In this document: piece by piece, positions 1 to 9,978 of the stretch | Layout: the number at the start of each line of letters is the position of its first letter | Numbering within the stretch: position 1 is the first letter of the stretch | DNA from: Hirsutella rhossiliensis | Taxonomy: Eukaryota; Ascomycota; Sordariomycetes; Hypocreales; Ophiocordycipitaceae | Reading direction: 5' to 3' | DNA length: 64,000 nucleotides | NCBI RefSeq assembly: GCF_020360975.1 | Contig: NW_025408689.1 | Coordinates: 310,001-374,000, forward strand | Made by a program: the position numbers and the translations under genes | The notes under the pieces: generated by a model | The model's database searches: none | What the model saw: only the letters and a program-made list of their open reading frames with translations | Told to the model about the DNA's origin: nothing

Positions 1-207
1 CCTCGCCTCTTTTCCCCTCACAGTCCGCAGCAAAGGACAAAGGCGGAAAGCCAGGGTCGCATCTGGCCTTTAACCGCCCCCCTCTCCTTTTACAGTGCGT
101 TCATTTCATTCTCTCGCTTTTCAACTCCATCGCCCCCCTCCTGGGTAATGCTAATAGGGACTCGGATCATTCCTCGTGGCTCGGATGAGCACAGAATGGG
201 GAGGTCG

Positions 208-1300
208 CTAGCCGGCGTCGGCAAACATGTCGTCGGGCATGTAGTCGAAGTTTATCAAGTCGGCCTTTAGTCCCGGCGGCGACAGCTGCGTGTCTTCCGT
301 GGGCGCCGTCGTCGAGGACTGCGCAACCGACTCTGTTTGACCCGGGACAGATGAGGCGCCTCGGTCAGTAAGCCGGGGATACATGTAGAGGGGCAGCATT
401 TCTCCTTGGCATACCGTTTTGACTGTTCAGCGAGGCCAGGCTGGCAATGCTCGAGTGCCGGCTCTCGATACCGCCAGCGGCGGCCTGCTGGTGGCGGCGG
501 TTGGAGCGGCGGACAAAGCGCACCGCCTCGCTCTCGATCCACATGTCAATGTTGCGGTCGTTGCAGACGGCGTGGGCCATGAGCGACGTCTTGATCTGCG
601 TCGCCTCGTCGAGTAGGCCGCTATACTCGCGCTGCAGGCTGGCGTGCCGGCTCTCGAGCTCGTCCTTTGTCGCCTCGAGCTCGTGCACCCACTGCTTCTT
701 CTTTTCGCGACACTTGGACGCGGCGATGCGGTTGCGCTCTAGGCACCGGCTGCGCTTGGCGTCTTGCTTGGGCTTACGCCCGCCGCTAGTCGCCGCCGTC
801 TCCGATAGGTCCGTCTTGGACCTCGTCTTTGGCTTCTTCTTCGGAGGCTTCTCGCATTTCGACGGCGGGGGTGAGGATTGTGAGTCGGCCGCGGCCAGGG
901 ACACGGCGCTGCCGCTCTTGCCCTTGCCGCTGCCGTCTCTGGGCTTCTTGAGCTTGGTGGCCGATGCGGCCGACGGCGGCGACGAAGGGGTCGTGCGATT
1001 CCTCTCTGGCGCGGCAACGAGGGCAGGCGGCGCCGTCGTTGCAGCATCCGACGACATAGCGTCGCCGTAGATGCTGCCGTAGTCGAGCGTGTTGTTGTTG
1101 TCGGCGGCGTCGAACATGCGCGGCGTCAGGGCAAACGGGGCGGGCGACTCGGCCTGCTCCTTTTCGTTCTTGATGCCGTACAGCGGCAGGCCCATGCGTG
1201 GGTCGAGCACCATGTCCGAGACGAGGCCCATTTGCGTCGCCAGGTCGCCTCCGCCGGCCTGCATGCCCATGTCTAGGCTGCCCATTTCGGCCGCGGCCAT
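208..1300 (-). CDS. ATF/CREB-type bZIP transcription factor, 2 exons
   Basis: Nuclear DNA-binding regulator. Exon 1 is 1300-415 and exon 2 is 332-208; the intron 333-414 (82 bp) has donor GTATGC, branch-like TTACTGAC and acceptor AAACAG. The joined product is 336 aa. Residues 182-245 form the bZIP: the basic region reads ERNRIAASKCREKKK, followed by a leucine zipper. After the zipper comes the stretch CNDRNIDMWIESEAVRFV, which in my memory follows the zipper in fungal Atf1/AtfB-like proteins. The N-terminal half is low-complexity and Lys/Pro-rich (about 115-165). The spliced C-terminus is acidic and ends DYMPDDMFADAG. The start at 1300 follows an in-frame TAG about 45 bp upstream and has a good context (GGCATGGCC). 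Reading through the intron would end the protein early with a different tail. Family membership is firm; the exact ortholog and target genes are not. Confidence 0.85.
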
Positions 1301-3765
1301 GCCGTCTAACTGCTTCTTGCCGGACCTCCTCCCCCCCGTTTCCTAGTTCTGGCCTTCTGCTCGACGCGAGCTTCCGAGGAAGTGGTGAAGAGGGCCGTAG
1401 CAAACGGAGGTGAGTCTGGGTTCTTTGTCGCGCATTCGGCTATGGGGGTAGAAGCGCCTAAGAGTCGCGGTCGCGGGTATTGGTGCTGGCGGTGTGTCTG
1501 CCTGACTCCAAGACGGGTGAAATCAATGCTCTGATGAGAGTGGCTTGGTGGTGTTGCCCGGTTCTGGAGTGGGGAGCAGGCGATGGCGCGCCGTTGGATG
1601 GAGCTCGTTGGCGATGAATCGTGGAGGGGTGGGGGCTTGGTTGAACTATTGCCCTGGCGAGACGAGGAGGAAAAGGGTTAGGGGAGCAATGAATGAGGTC
1701 GGGATATCTGGACCGGTGATCACGTCGGAGGCAGGCTGCGACGCCTGGTTTGATAGGGTGGGGGATCAATGAAGAGGGGCTTTGATCCGAGAGGTGAATC
1801 ATTCGTCTTCACAACCCTGGGAGGGGGAGGCAAGTTGCGAAGATATAAATGCAGTCGCACGAGCACAGGCAAGATGCAGCCGTACGGCACCCTCGCCACA
1901 TCATGTGTGCGTGTACAGGCTACTACAGCATGCAATCATTGCTGTCTTGGCCGCCGAAAAGGACCAAGAAATGCGGGATTGGGGGTCGGGGCAGAACACG
2001 CACACATAGACACATATACGCACACATATACGTTCAGCAGGCGAAACGAGCATTGAGTTAAGTTACCGGGGAGAGAAATGGAGAGAGGAGAGAAGGAGAG
2101 GGAGGGAGGAAATGCTCCGCCTGCGCGGTTCAGCAGGCGATGCTCGGCGCGCAGGGATTCCAAGCTGGCCAAAGCTCGTCGCCACACGCTCCCAAAGTGC
2201 CGGACACATGAACATGGGGAGACTTCCCTTTCCTTTTGCATGCAGGGATGGGAGGCCCCATGTACCTAGGTACAGATTAATGTAAGTAATGTACATGTTC
2301 CATCTCCATCCGTATTGCGTCCATGTTTTGCCTTAAACGGCACATGGGCGACGACCCTCTTGCTCGCGACGACAGCGTGTGCTCTCAGCTCTGCCTTGGT
2401 CCCGCGGCCAACGGAGTTATTCGAGTCGAGTGGTTCGTCCCGAAGCTGGCGAGGCACATGCGCCAACATGGATCTACTGTTGCACTCACCGTGGCCGGTT
2501 GACGGCACTGTGCTCCATGGGCATCCTCTAGGTAGGTACCTTAGTACGGAGTACAGTGCGCACAGAGCACAGTACGTACAGAAGGCAACTACAGTGCAGC
2601 CCAGAGAAGACCGAATGTAATTACAGTACCCACATCTACAGCACATGATGGTTGCTTCTCTGATTCCGGAGCAAACGCCGCGGACACAGATTGGCCCGAA
2701 AAGGAAAAGGGACTTGTTGGATGCTTCCGGTGATTGGCCTCGGCTTGCCGGCCGTCTGTACCGTACAGTACGGAGTACCTCGTACATACAGTATGTTATG
2801 CATGTCCTCCAAAGACTGATGGACTGTACCACCATGTGTCTCTGGGTCCGTGCATGCAGATTATGACGGACAGCAGCCAACGAGGAGGCGGCCATTCGTC
2901 GCCTCGCCCACCCAGCGCTAGTAGTCGATCGTCAGTGGGTTGTACTGTACCGTAGCAAGCAGCGTGGCCGGCGGGAGACCGAGGTTGCGCTTGCAGCTCC
3001 TGGGCCGCCGGTGCATGAAGCTATTCAGAAGCTTGGCCCTGTGCACTGCCCGTCGGGGGCATTGTGCGGAGGAGGAGGGAGCGAAGAGGTGAGACGCACG
3101 GGATAATGCATGTTTGCAGAATGCCCTTTTCTACTGTACTGTACTGTACTGTATATGCACACACGCACGCATGCAGTACTGTACACACAGGCGGGGCGGA
3201 TCGGTTGACTGCTCGTCATCCACCACATCAAACCAGCGTCCATATTACCTATTCCAAAGGCAGCCGTGAGAGGGATGCAGTACTTGGTAGAGAGTATCGG
3301 ATGACCAACTCGACAGGCACGCAAGATGAGATACCGCAGGTGAATGAGGACCCGCCGAGGCCGCGTCGAACGAGGCCGACAGGTCCGAACCAACGAGACC
3401 GAGACAGACGACTTTTCCATGGGGGAAGCGCATATACCTACTTCGTAACCGTAACCATGGCTGACTGGGAAGTGTGCATGTTCCAGAGCCATGATTGGAG
3501 GTTGGCGATGCTCCTCGTCGATACTGTACTGCACGTCTGCACACTACCGGACACACTCTCTCCCCAGAGCGGGCTGCCCTGCTCTGTCGCCGGCCAGCCC
3601 TCCGCGGGCGGCGACCAATCACGTCGGACCAGGCCGGAGGCGCCCGAGGGAGCCAATGAAGATCGACGACTGACAATCGCCGATTTCCGTCTTTGTTCAG
3701 GACGTCCAGGACCCAATGCTCCGGGAAAAGAGGGTGCACAGTGCCTGTTGTTGCTGTCGTTGTTG

Positions 3766-3798
<33 letters not shown>

Positions 3799-4339
3799 CA
3801 TGGGAGAGAGTGATGGGATTTCTCGATCGACACCAAAGGCTCACTACCTAACTAGCCTGTCAACTGCCATCGGTGGCTGACGGGGGCATCTCCTTGTTTC
3901 TTAATTGTCGCCGCCGCACCGCAAAGTGCAGGCATGGTTACCTGGCATTCTAGCGATGCTCTCCAACGAATGTTGTGCAAGGCATGAGGACATCCGTCGC
4001 CAGTCGCGTGACCGAGGGGCACGCCGTTAGTCGGGAACTCCTTCTGGCAGGTCTCGGTACATCGGGCCCAAGGGGGGCAAATGTATCTTCACCACCCGGT
4101 CCCGCTTAAAAGAACCTCGCCTCCTCCTAGTGCGGGGTGTATTCAGGTAGAGAGACCCGGTAATCAAGTCTTGCTTAGCCGTCTCAGTTCTATCAATCGA
4201 CAAGTCACGTGCCCTCGCGACGCTTCCCAATGTCTCGGCTTGAAAGGCGCGTCTCCCATTTCGCGCCAACTCTTCGTCTCCAACAACAGCAGAATTTGCG
4301 TCTCCCACGCCCGTCCTCCTCAGCTATTCGCCCGCCGCC
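1301..4339. other. 3-kb divergent intergenic region between the bZIP gene and RPA3
   Basis: No convincing gene is seen. The region contains simple repeats: a TACTG-type run at 3132-3156 and a GTT run at about 3741-3799. It also contains palindromic words such as GTACGGAGTAC (2544-2554 and 2768-2778) and GTACCTAGGTAC (2261-2272). It must carry the promoters of both flanking genes. The longer reading frames here (for example 2266-2895 on minus) are rich in Cys, Arg and Ser and resemble no family. Confidence 0.6.
3741..3799. repeat. GTT trinucleotide microsatellite
   Basis: An imperfect TGT/GTT run that becomes uninterrupted from about 3765 to 3798. It lies in the long intergenic region and is not in a coding frame of any supported gene. 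Confidence 0.9.
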
Positions 4340-4798
4340 ATGGCCGAGCAGCAAATGTGCGCCCCCCGCGTCACGACGCAATACCTCGACAGCTTCGTCG
4401 GCCGCCTCGTCACCATTGTCGGCAAGGTGACGCAGCTACGCGGCGACCACGCCACCATTGACGGAGACGGCACCGTCACCGTCGTCCTGAACCGGGTGAG
4501 CCTCTCTCAATCCTGGTCGGTGTTGACAGCTGCTGACCCCCGGCAGGACGCCCACTTGGTCAACGGCAACGCCGTCCAAATCATCGGCAAGGTGAACCCA
4601 GACCTATCCATCAAGGTGCTCAGCTCCCGAGACTTGGGTGCCGGCGTTGGTGAGTACAACTTCCTGTCAATCGCCGCCGTCGACGACCGCTATTTCCATG
4701 GACAACTGGCTAATATCTCGTCTCCAGACTTCGGCCTCTGCACCGCTGTCGTCGAAGCAACTCACCGGCACAAGAACATTTTCATCACCGACGGCTAG
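4340..4798 (+). CDS. rpa3: Replication protein A small subunit (RPA3/Ssb3), 3 exons
   Basis: Smallest subunit of the heterotrimeric single-strand DNA-binding complex RPA, acting in replication, repair and recombination. Exons are 4340-4495, 4547-4649 and 4728-4798. The introns are 51 bp (GTGAGC to GGCAG) and 78 bp (GTGAGT to CCAG). The spliced product is 109 aa, the usual size for fungal RPA3. It is one OB-fold: the N-terminal strand motif is FVGRLVTIVGKV, followed by DAHLVNGNAVQIIGKV, and the C-terminal helix is AVVEATHRHKNIF, which in the family contacts RPA1/RPA2. Both introns are multiples of three without a stop, so an unspliced read gives a misleading 152-aa frame. The gene is divergent to the bZIP gene and convergent with the carboxypeptidase gene. 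Confidence 0.9.
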   Translation: MAEQQMCAPRVTTQYLDSFVGRLVTIVGKVTQLRGDHATIDGDGTVTVVLNRVSLSQSWSVLTAADPRQDAHLVNGNAVQIIGKVNPDLSIKVLSSRDLGAGVGEYNFLSIAAVDDRYFHGQLANISSPDFGLCTAVVEATHRHKNIFITDG

Positions 4799-5336
4799 CC
4801 GACACCCAAGACCCAGACAGAAACGTTTGACGCGGAGGGCGCAACGCCAGTGGGTTGTCATAGAAATCCCGCCATGAAGCCGACCATTACACTGGTCCCT
4901 CCAACTATATCTTTCCAGGCGTATCAAAATACCACGTTGCATTTACGAAGTCATAAACGGGGCGCAATGGGTTGAATTCATGGCCGAGTCTGAAGCCATC
5001 GTCGACTGCCGCCTTGGAGCCACGAGGGGAATTGTGTCCAGTGTACATACACATAGCCACCGCTGCAGGGCGGTAGGAGTAACCTGGCCATCTGCAGGGT
5101 GCCAGAAACAAGACGGGTTCCTCGGTTCCCACCATGTCGCTGATTCAAGTCTGAAACCACATCAACCCTCAGCTTATCAAGTTTGTCAACGCCAGACTGT
5201 TGCCCAGCAGTGGTTCATAGCAGGTACTAGGTGCACAAAGTGCCATTGAAGAGACCCAGTTTGTTCTTCTCTCTTGGTCAGTTGACATAATGCTTTTACT
5301 CTCCCTCATTCACCATTTCAGGTCTCCCCTCCGGCT
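4799..5336. other. Convergent 3' intergenic region
   Basis: Lies between the 3' ends of RPA3 (+) and the carboxypeptidase gene (-). No gene or repeat is seen; it presumably holds both 3' UTRs. Confidence 0.6.
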
Positions 5337-7118
5337 CTACTTCATGTTCTGGAGCAGGTACTTGACGCCCGCAAAGGCCTCCTCGCCGCTCGGCACAATC
5401 TGGCTGGCCGGCAGGATGAAGCCGTAGCGTCCCGTGTCGCGCAGCTCCGAAGTAAACGTGTAGTCCGACTTGGCCACATCGTTGACCCAGTCGACGCTGC
5501 TGCCGGCAGTGCGGTAGATAGTAGAGCAGATGGGGCCGTAGCCGAACTCGAGGCCGTGGACGGACCGGATGGCCTCGACCGCGCCGCCCGCCAACGACTG
5601 CAGCTCGTCGTTGTTGGGAGCGACGTCGTCACACGTCCATCCGTAGGCTAATCGCCGTCGACGTCAGCATTCGTCTGCTGGCAAAGAGAGCGCAAAGCGG
5701 GATGAAAGCGACCAGATTCAGGGGGTGAACGGAAAGGGCAAGTTGGGGCACAGCAAGGCGAGAGAAGCACGGAAATGGGCGAGCACAAGACTCACGGGTC
5801 ATAAAGAGCTGCGAGTACGAGTGGTAGTCAATGTACAGCTTGAGGCCCTGCGCCTGCTTGACCCGCGCGAGGAAGCTCGTCAGCGACTTGGTCTCGGGCG
5901 CGTCACTTTCGCTCTCGCCCCGGTAGTCCTCGGCGCACGGGTTCGTCGACGAGCCCGGTCCGTCCCACTTGTAGGGCCAGTTGCGGTTGATGTCGCGCCC
6001 GAGGCAGCTGCCTTGCGAGCTGCGTTGCCGGTTCTTGCGCCACATGCGGTTGGTGGTCTGCGAGTACTTGAAGCCTGGCCGGAGTCAGTCTGTCAGTCTC
6101 TCTCTCTCTTCGTCCGTCTTCTTCTCTGCCACGCCTCCTGGCTCTCTGGGAACCCTTGACGTTGTCCCGACCGTCTCCTGAACGGTACTGTCTCCCGCAG
6201 ACGACACGTAGGGGCAGCTTACCGTCTGGGTTAACTATGGGAAACAGGTAAAAGTCGTACTTGTCGACAAAGCCCCGGATCTCCGCGTCGTCCTTGTATC
6301 CGTTGAGGAGTGAGTAGGCAAAGTACTCGACGACCTGCCGCGTCACATCCCGTGTCAGCCAGCAAGTCCCCCAACGCAGGGGATAGGGAGGCTCTCGGAC
6401 CTTGGAAGCAATCCACTCGCGGGCGTGCACCGTGCCGTGAAAGACAACGGCAGGCTTGCTCCCCTTGCCGCCGCTGCCGTAGAAGTGGATGCCCGTGATG
6501 GCGTTGCCCTCGAGCGACCTGCCCGAGGTGACGACCTCGGAGTTGTTGGGATGCTCGGCCTGGAGCGCTTGGAGCCACTGCAGGTGCTCCTGGTAGGGGT
6601 GGTACGAGTTGAACCAGGTGTCGTTGGCCGAACCATCTGCTCGGGCCAGGGTGAGTCTCGCGGTGAGCTCCTGTCTTCCTCTATACACATCTTTGTCCGC
6701 TCTCTACGACATTTCTTCCCCGGTCGTGTGTCGACACGGCGCGCGAGAGGGGACAAACATGTATGAGCATGGATCACATACCGGCATAAACCTCAAAGGA
6801 GGCCTCGTCGGCAATCGACTTGCCGAGGTCCTCGTGCATGGTGATGAGCTCGAAGCCCTCCATCTCGCGACGAAAGTCGTCGAGCTTGGCGGGCGGCACC
6901 TCGATGTCGGCAAAGGCGCCCTTGCGCGAGGCCGGCTGCCACACGCCCAGGCCGAGCCGGGCCACGACGTCGTTGACGCGCTGCGCCTCGGTGCGCACCG
7001 GCACGCGGAACACCTTAAAACCGTCGTAGCTGATCCGCGTCGGCGGCGGCGGTGGCGCGGCGGCGGCCCAGGTGGCGGTGGCCAGGAGGCATGGCAGGAT
7101 GGCGAGCGACGTCTTCAT
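5337..7118 (-). CDS. Secreted M14A zinc carboxypeptidase (carboxypeptidase A type), 5 exons
   Basis: Extracellular zymogen that removes C-terminal residues from peptides. Exons are 7118-6782, 6636-6401, 6334-6223, 6074-5796 and 5647-5337; the introns are 145, 66, 148 and 148 bp. The spliced product is 424 aa. Residues 1-21 form a signal peptide, about 22-105 the activation propeptide, and the rest the catalytic domain. Zinc ligands are H183 and E186 (HAREW) and H313 (DYHSYSQ). Substrate-binding residues lie in NRMWRKNRQ and [13 protein letters not shown]366 (bovine Tyr248 equivalent) and the catalytic glutamate E389 ([11 protein letters not shown]) are present. The residue at the bovine 255 position is V373, which suggests preference for hydrophobic C-terminal residues. 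The 66-bp intron is in frame and stop-free. Similar enzymes are secreted by insect-pathogenic Hypocreales; a role here is inference. Confidence 0.93.
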
Positions 7119-7153
7119 CTCGACTCACTGGGGGGGTCTATGGGGGTGTTTCT

Positions 7154-7196
<43 letters not shown>

Positions 7197-8496
7197 TAAG
7201 CTATACTGAGTGGCCAAAGGGGGAAGAGAGTGGGCAGGACTGAAGCGAGGCAAGCGCAGGCAAGAAGGACCACAGAGCGGGAACGAGAGACGGACGAGGA
7301 CTTCCCTATCTCTTTTATCCCCCCCCCCCTCCCCGGGCTCTGTTTGCCATTGTGTCGCCCTCATCACCACCGGCAGTGCAAGCACCGTCTCCCTCTCGCG
7401 CCATCCCAGCATGCAAAGTGACGAGCTGCAAAGTAACACCAGGCGAGGCGAGTTACAGGCCGGCGGGGCAGGACAGCCACCTCATGCTACGGCCGCGTCG
7501 AGCAGGTCGGCCAGCTCTCCGTATGGCGAGACCTTCCACTTCGGGACAGGCCCGCGGGTGATGTTTGTCTCTAGCGCCGTCGCCGTGGGTGGGGGGAAGA
7601 GTAGGAAACGGCCGGCGCGGGCGGCGGGCTCTCCACATCACTCCGGGTCGCCCGGCCCCGGCTTCCCAGCCCCTCCCCACTCGCGGTGCTGGCCAGCGGC
7701 TTGGGCCCAAACTAGAAGCTGCGGGCAGTCTTCCAGCATCAAGCTTGGATCGAGGCTCTTTCACTTCGAGGACCCTGGTTGTTAGTCGTCTATAGTTTCC
7801 TTGTGGCCGTATGAAGGGGGAGGGGGGCGGCCCCCCGCATTGGCACCGCCAGGCCATTTGCCGATCCCCCGAAGGCGAGCAAATGGCAGTATAATTATCG
7901 ACCTGCCACATTCAGGCAAAGGGCAGAGCCAAATGTGCGCCGCCCAGATTGCCCACGGGACAGCGGCTGGGCCGAGCCCAGGGTCAAAGCCCATCAAGGC
8001 CGTCGTATGGACCAAGGTCGATGCTGGACATGGCCATGGGCATCACGGGTTTGCAGCACTGGGAGAAAGATAAGCCGGGCCTGGCACACTATGCGCCTGT
8101 ATGCGGTAGGCCCGAGATTATGGCCTGCCGAGCGGGATGGTCAGGTTCCGTCTTCTCATTCGTTGTTGGCAAAGCAGGGGGGGGTTGAACCTTGATAACG
8201 AGTGGCAGCCAGAGGTGTGGTCAAAAGAGACGGGGAACTCGCGACCTGATCGACAAAGATTTAGACTATTCTCCTGGTGCCGTTGAATTGTGATTGCGGG
8301 CCAAGTGAGAAATTGAGCGGCGGATATGTGATGCCGACAGTCTTCATGTCGTCAACGCGTCCTCGCCAAGATCAAATATGCTTCTGTTACCACGTCGTGC
8401 TCTGGCCCAAGTTCATTTGTCGCCCTCATCTATAATGCAGATACAGTGGTGATTACTCCCCTTTTTCCCTCGCGTCATCCACGGTCGTCTAAGAGT
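7119..8496. other. Promoter region of the carboxypeptidase gene and 3' flank of the lipase gene
   Basis: About 1.4 kb without a supported gene. It begins with a long CT microsatellite close to the carboxypeptidase start and contains C-rich and G-rich runs near 7319-7332 and 7818-7838. No repeat family seen elsewhere in the window occurs here. Confidence 0.6.
7156..7192. repeat. CT dinucleotide microsatellite in the carboxypeptidase 5' region
   Basis: An uninterrupted CT run of about 18 units, ending in CTGTCTTAAG. It lies 38-75 bp upstream of the carboxypeptidase start codon, where it reads as a GA run on the coding strand. It could sit in the 5' UTR or core promoter. Confidence 0.9.
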
Positions 8497-9978
8497 CTAA
8501 TCCCCCGGCGGCAGAGAAACGTGCCCCATGTGAAAGGCCTCCCTCGTGCGCCACGAGCACTTCTGCCCCTTGCCCCCCTTGCCCCCCTTTCCGGTGGGCA
8601 GCGCCCCGTTTTTGTCGGCGGCGGCGGCGGCGGCGGCGAAGCGGGCGTCGATCCAGCCGAGCCACTCCGGGGCGCCGGCCTGCACCACGGGCGTGTGCTC
8701 GAGCCCCGGGTAGAGGCTCAGGTGGACCTCGTTGCCGCCCTTGCCGCAGCTGCTCTCGACGGCGCGCATCGTAATCGGCGCCAGGACCGTCGTGTCGTTG
8801 AGCCCCTGCAACACCAGGACGGGCGCGGGCGAGCGGGAGCCCTGGCCCGGCGCCTCGGCGTCCTGCCACCGGAGCAGGGTGTCCATGTCGCGCTCGATGC
8901 CCGGCAACGAGACGAGCTGGTCGCGCTGGCCCTTGAGGTCGTCCGTGAGGGCCAACACGGCGCTGTTGCACAGCTGCGCCGTTTCGGCCAGGCGCACGCG
9001 GCGCCGCATCGTGTCCGACAGCAGCGTCTCGTGGTAGCTGGCGTTGGCCCGGTGCACGGCCAGGGGCAGGTAGGGCAGGAAGGCCGAGTGCTCGGCGCCT
9101 TCGTCCAGGCCGCGCAGCACCATGTCGACGGCGTATGTCGCGGGCGCGAGGGCGACGGTGCCGAGGTATGCCGCGTCGTTGGCCACGAGGCCGCTCTCGG
9201 CCAGCTTCCACGCCGCGCCGCCGCCCTGCGAGTGGCCGGCCGCCATCCATTTGCGCGTCAGGACGTGGCCAAAGAGCCGCCGCGCCGCCACGACCGAGTA
9301 GTAGACGTCGGCCGCGTGCGCGTTGAAGCTGCAGTACTTGTGCTGCGTCGCGTTGTTGCCCAGCCCGGCGTAATCTGTGGCCACGACGGCGTAGCCCCGG
9401 CTCACCAGCGGCTGCCAGGTGTCATAGTCGAATAGATTTGGTACCGTCGACGGCACGCATCTGGGGAAGATGCCGATGGTCCCGTGCGCGTACGCCACCA
9501 GCCGGAACTTGCTGCCCTTTTCTGCTCTGTGCTTATTCGTTGAGTTCTCGTGAGCGGTATCGTTGCCCCGGGCGTCGTCCCCCTCATCAAACCCCCCGGC
9601 CGGCGGCGCCCCGTAGGGAAACGCAACGAAGCCCGTCGCCGGCACCAGCGTCCCGTCGAGATCCACGGTCGTGTACTGGAACCGCCAGATGCTTGTCCCG
9701 GCCTTGATGCCCTGGCGCTGGTCCGGGTTGACGGGCTGCAGCTTGAGCACGTCGCCGGGTCGGCTGCCCGTCATGTTGCTTGCCGTGGCGTAAAAGTCGG
9801 AGTCGAAGTTGGTGCCAATGAACATGAGGGCCTCGGCGCTCCCCCGGCGAACCGCCTCCAGGCACTTGTCGCCGCACGAGGCTTCCTTGGCCTCGTCGGC
9901 CGTCACGTTCGCCTGCCAAGCCGCCGAGGCGGCGCCGGCGCCGGTGGCGAGTGCACAGAGGGCGAATTGGGCCCGCAT
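8497..9978 (-). CDS. Secretory lipase-family alpha/beta hydrolase
   Basis: Secreted hydrolase of 493 aa in a single exon. Residues 1-19 are a signal peptide ending in an Ala-rich cleavage region. The alpha/beta-hydrolase catalytic set is visible: nucleophile S250 in the elbow GHSQGGG, acid D395 in QGLNDTTV and histidine H428 in PGLEHTP. The stretch before it (VAYAHGTIG, about 161-169) is the oxyanion-loop region, as in the Candida secretory lipase (LIP) family. Two parts look like lineage-specific inserts: a charged stretch at about 131-157, and an Ala run followed by a Gly/Lys run at about 447-472 near the C-terminus. The substrate (triacylglycerol or another ester) cannot be read from sequence. 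A 329-residue open frame on the opposite strand is a shadow of this GC-rich gene. Confidence 0.88.
   Translation of the reverse strand: MRAQFALCALATGAGAASAAWQANVTADEAKEASCGDKCLEAVRRGSAEALMFIGTNFDSDFYATASNMTGSRPGDVLKLQPVNPDQRQGIKAGTSIWRFQYTTVDLDGTLVPATGFVAFPYGAPPAGGFDEGDDARGNDTAHENSTNKHRAEKGSKFRLVAYAHGTIGIFPRCVPSTVPNLFDYDTWQPLVSRGYAVVATDYAGLGNNATQHKYCSFNAHAADVYYSVVAARRLFGHVLTRKWMAAGHSQGGGAAWKLAESGLVANDAAYLGTVALAPATYAVDMVLRGLDEGAEHSAFLPYLPLAVHRANASYHETLLSDTMRRRVRLAETAQLCNSAVLALTDDLKGQRDQLVSLPGIERDMDTLLRWQDAEAPGQGSRSPAPVLVLQGLNDTTVLAPITMRAVESSCGKGGNEVHLSLYPGLEHTPVVQAGAPEWLGWIDARFAAAAAAADKNGALPTGKGGKGGKGQKCSWRTREAFHMGHVSLPPGD

Noticed and set aside
2266..2895. 209-residue minus-strand open frame in the bZIP-RPA3 gap
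   Set aside because: Composition is random-like (many Cys, Arg, Ser), it has no recognisable motif and spans palindromic non-coding words.
3064..3813. 249-residue plus-strand open frame with a poly-Cys end
   Set aside because: The poly-Cys is the GTT microsatellite read in one frame; the rest resembles nothing and runs through simple repeats.
8446..9435. 329-residue open frame on plus across the lipase gene
   Set aside because: It is antisense to the lipase, Arg/Ala/Val/Gly-rich, and has no family features; GC-rich genes create such shadows.
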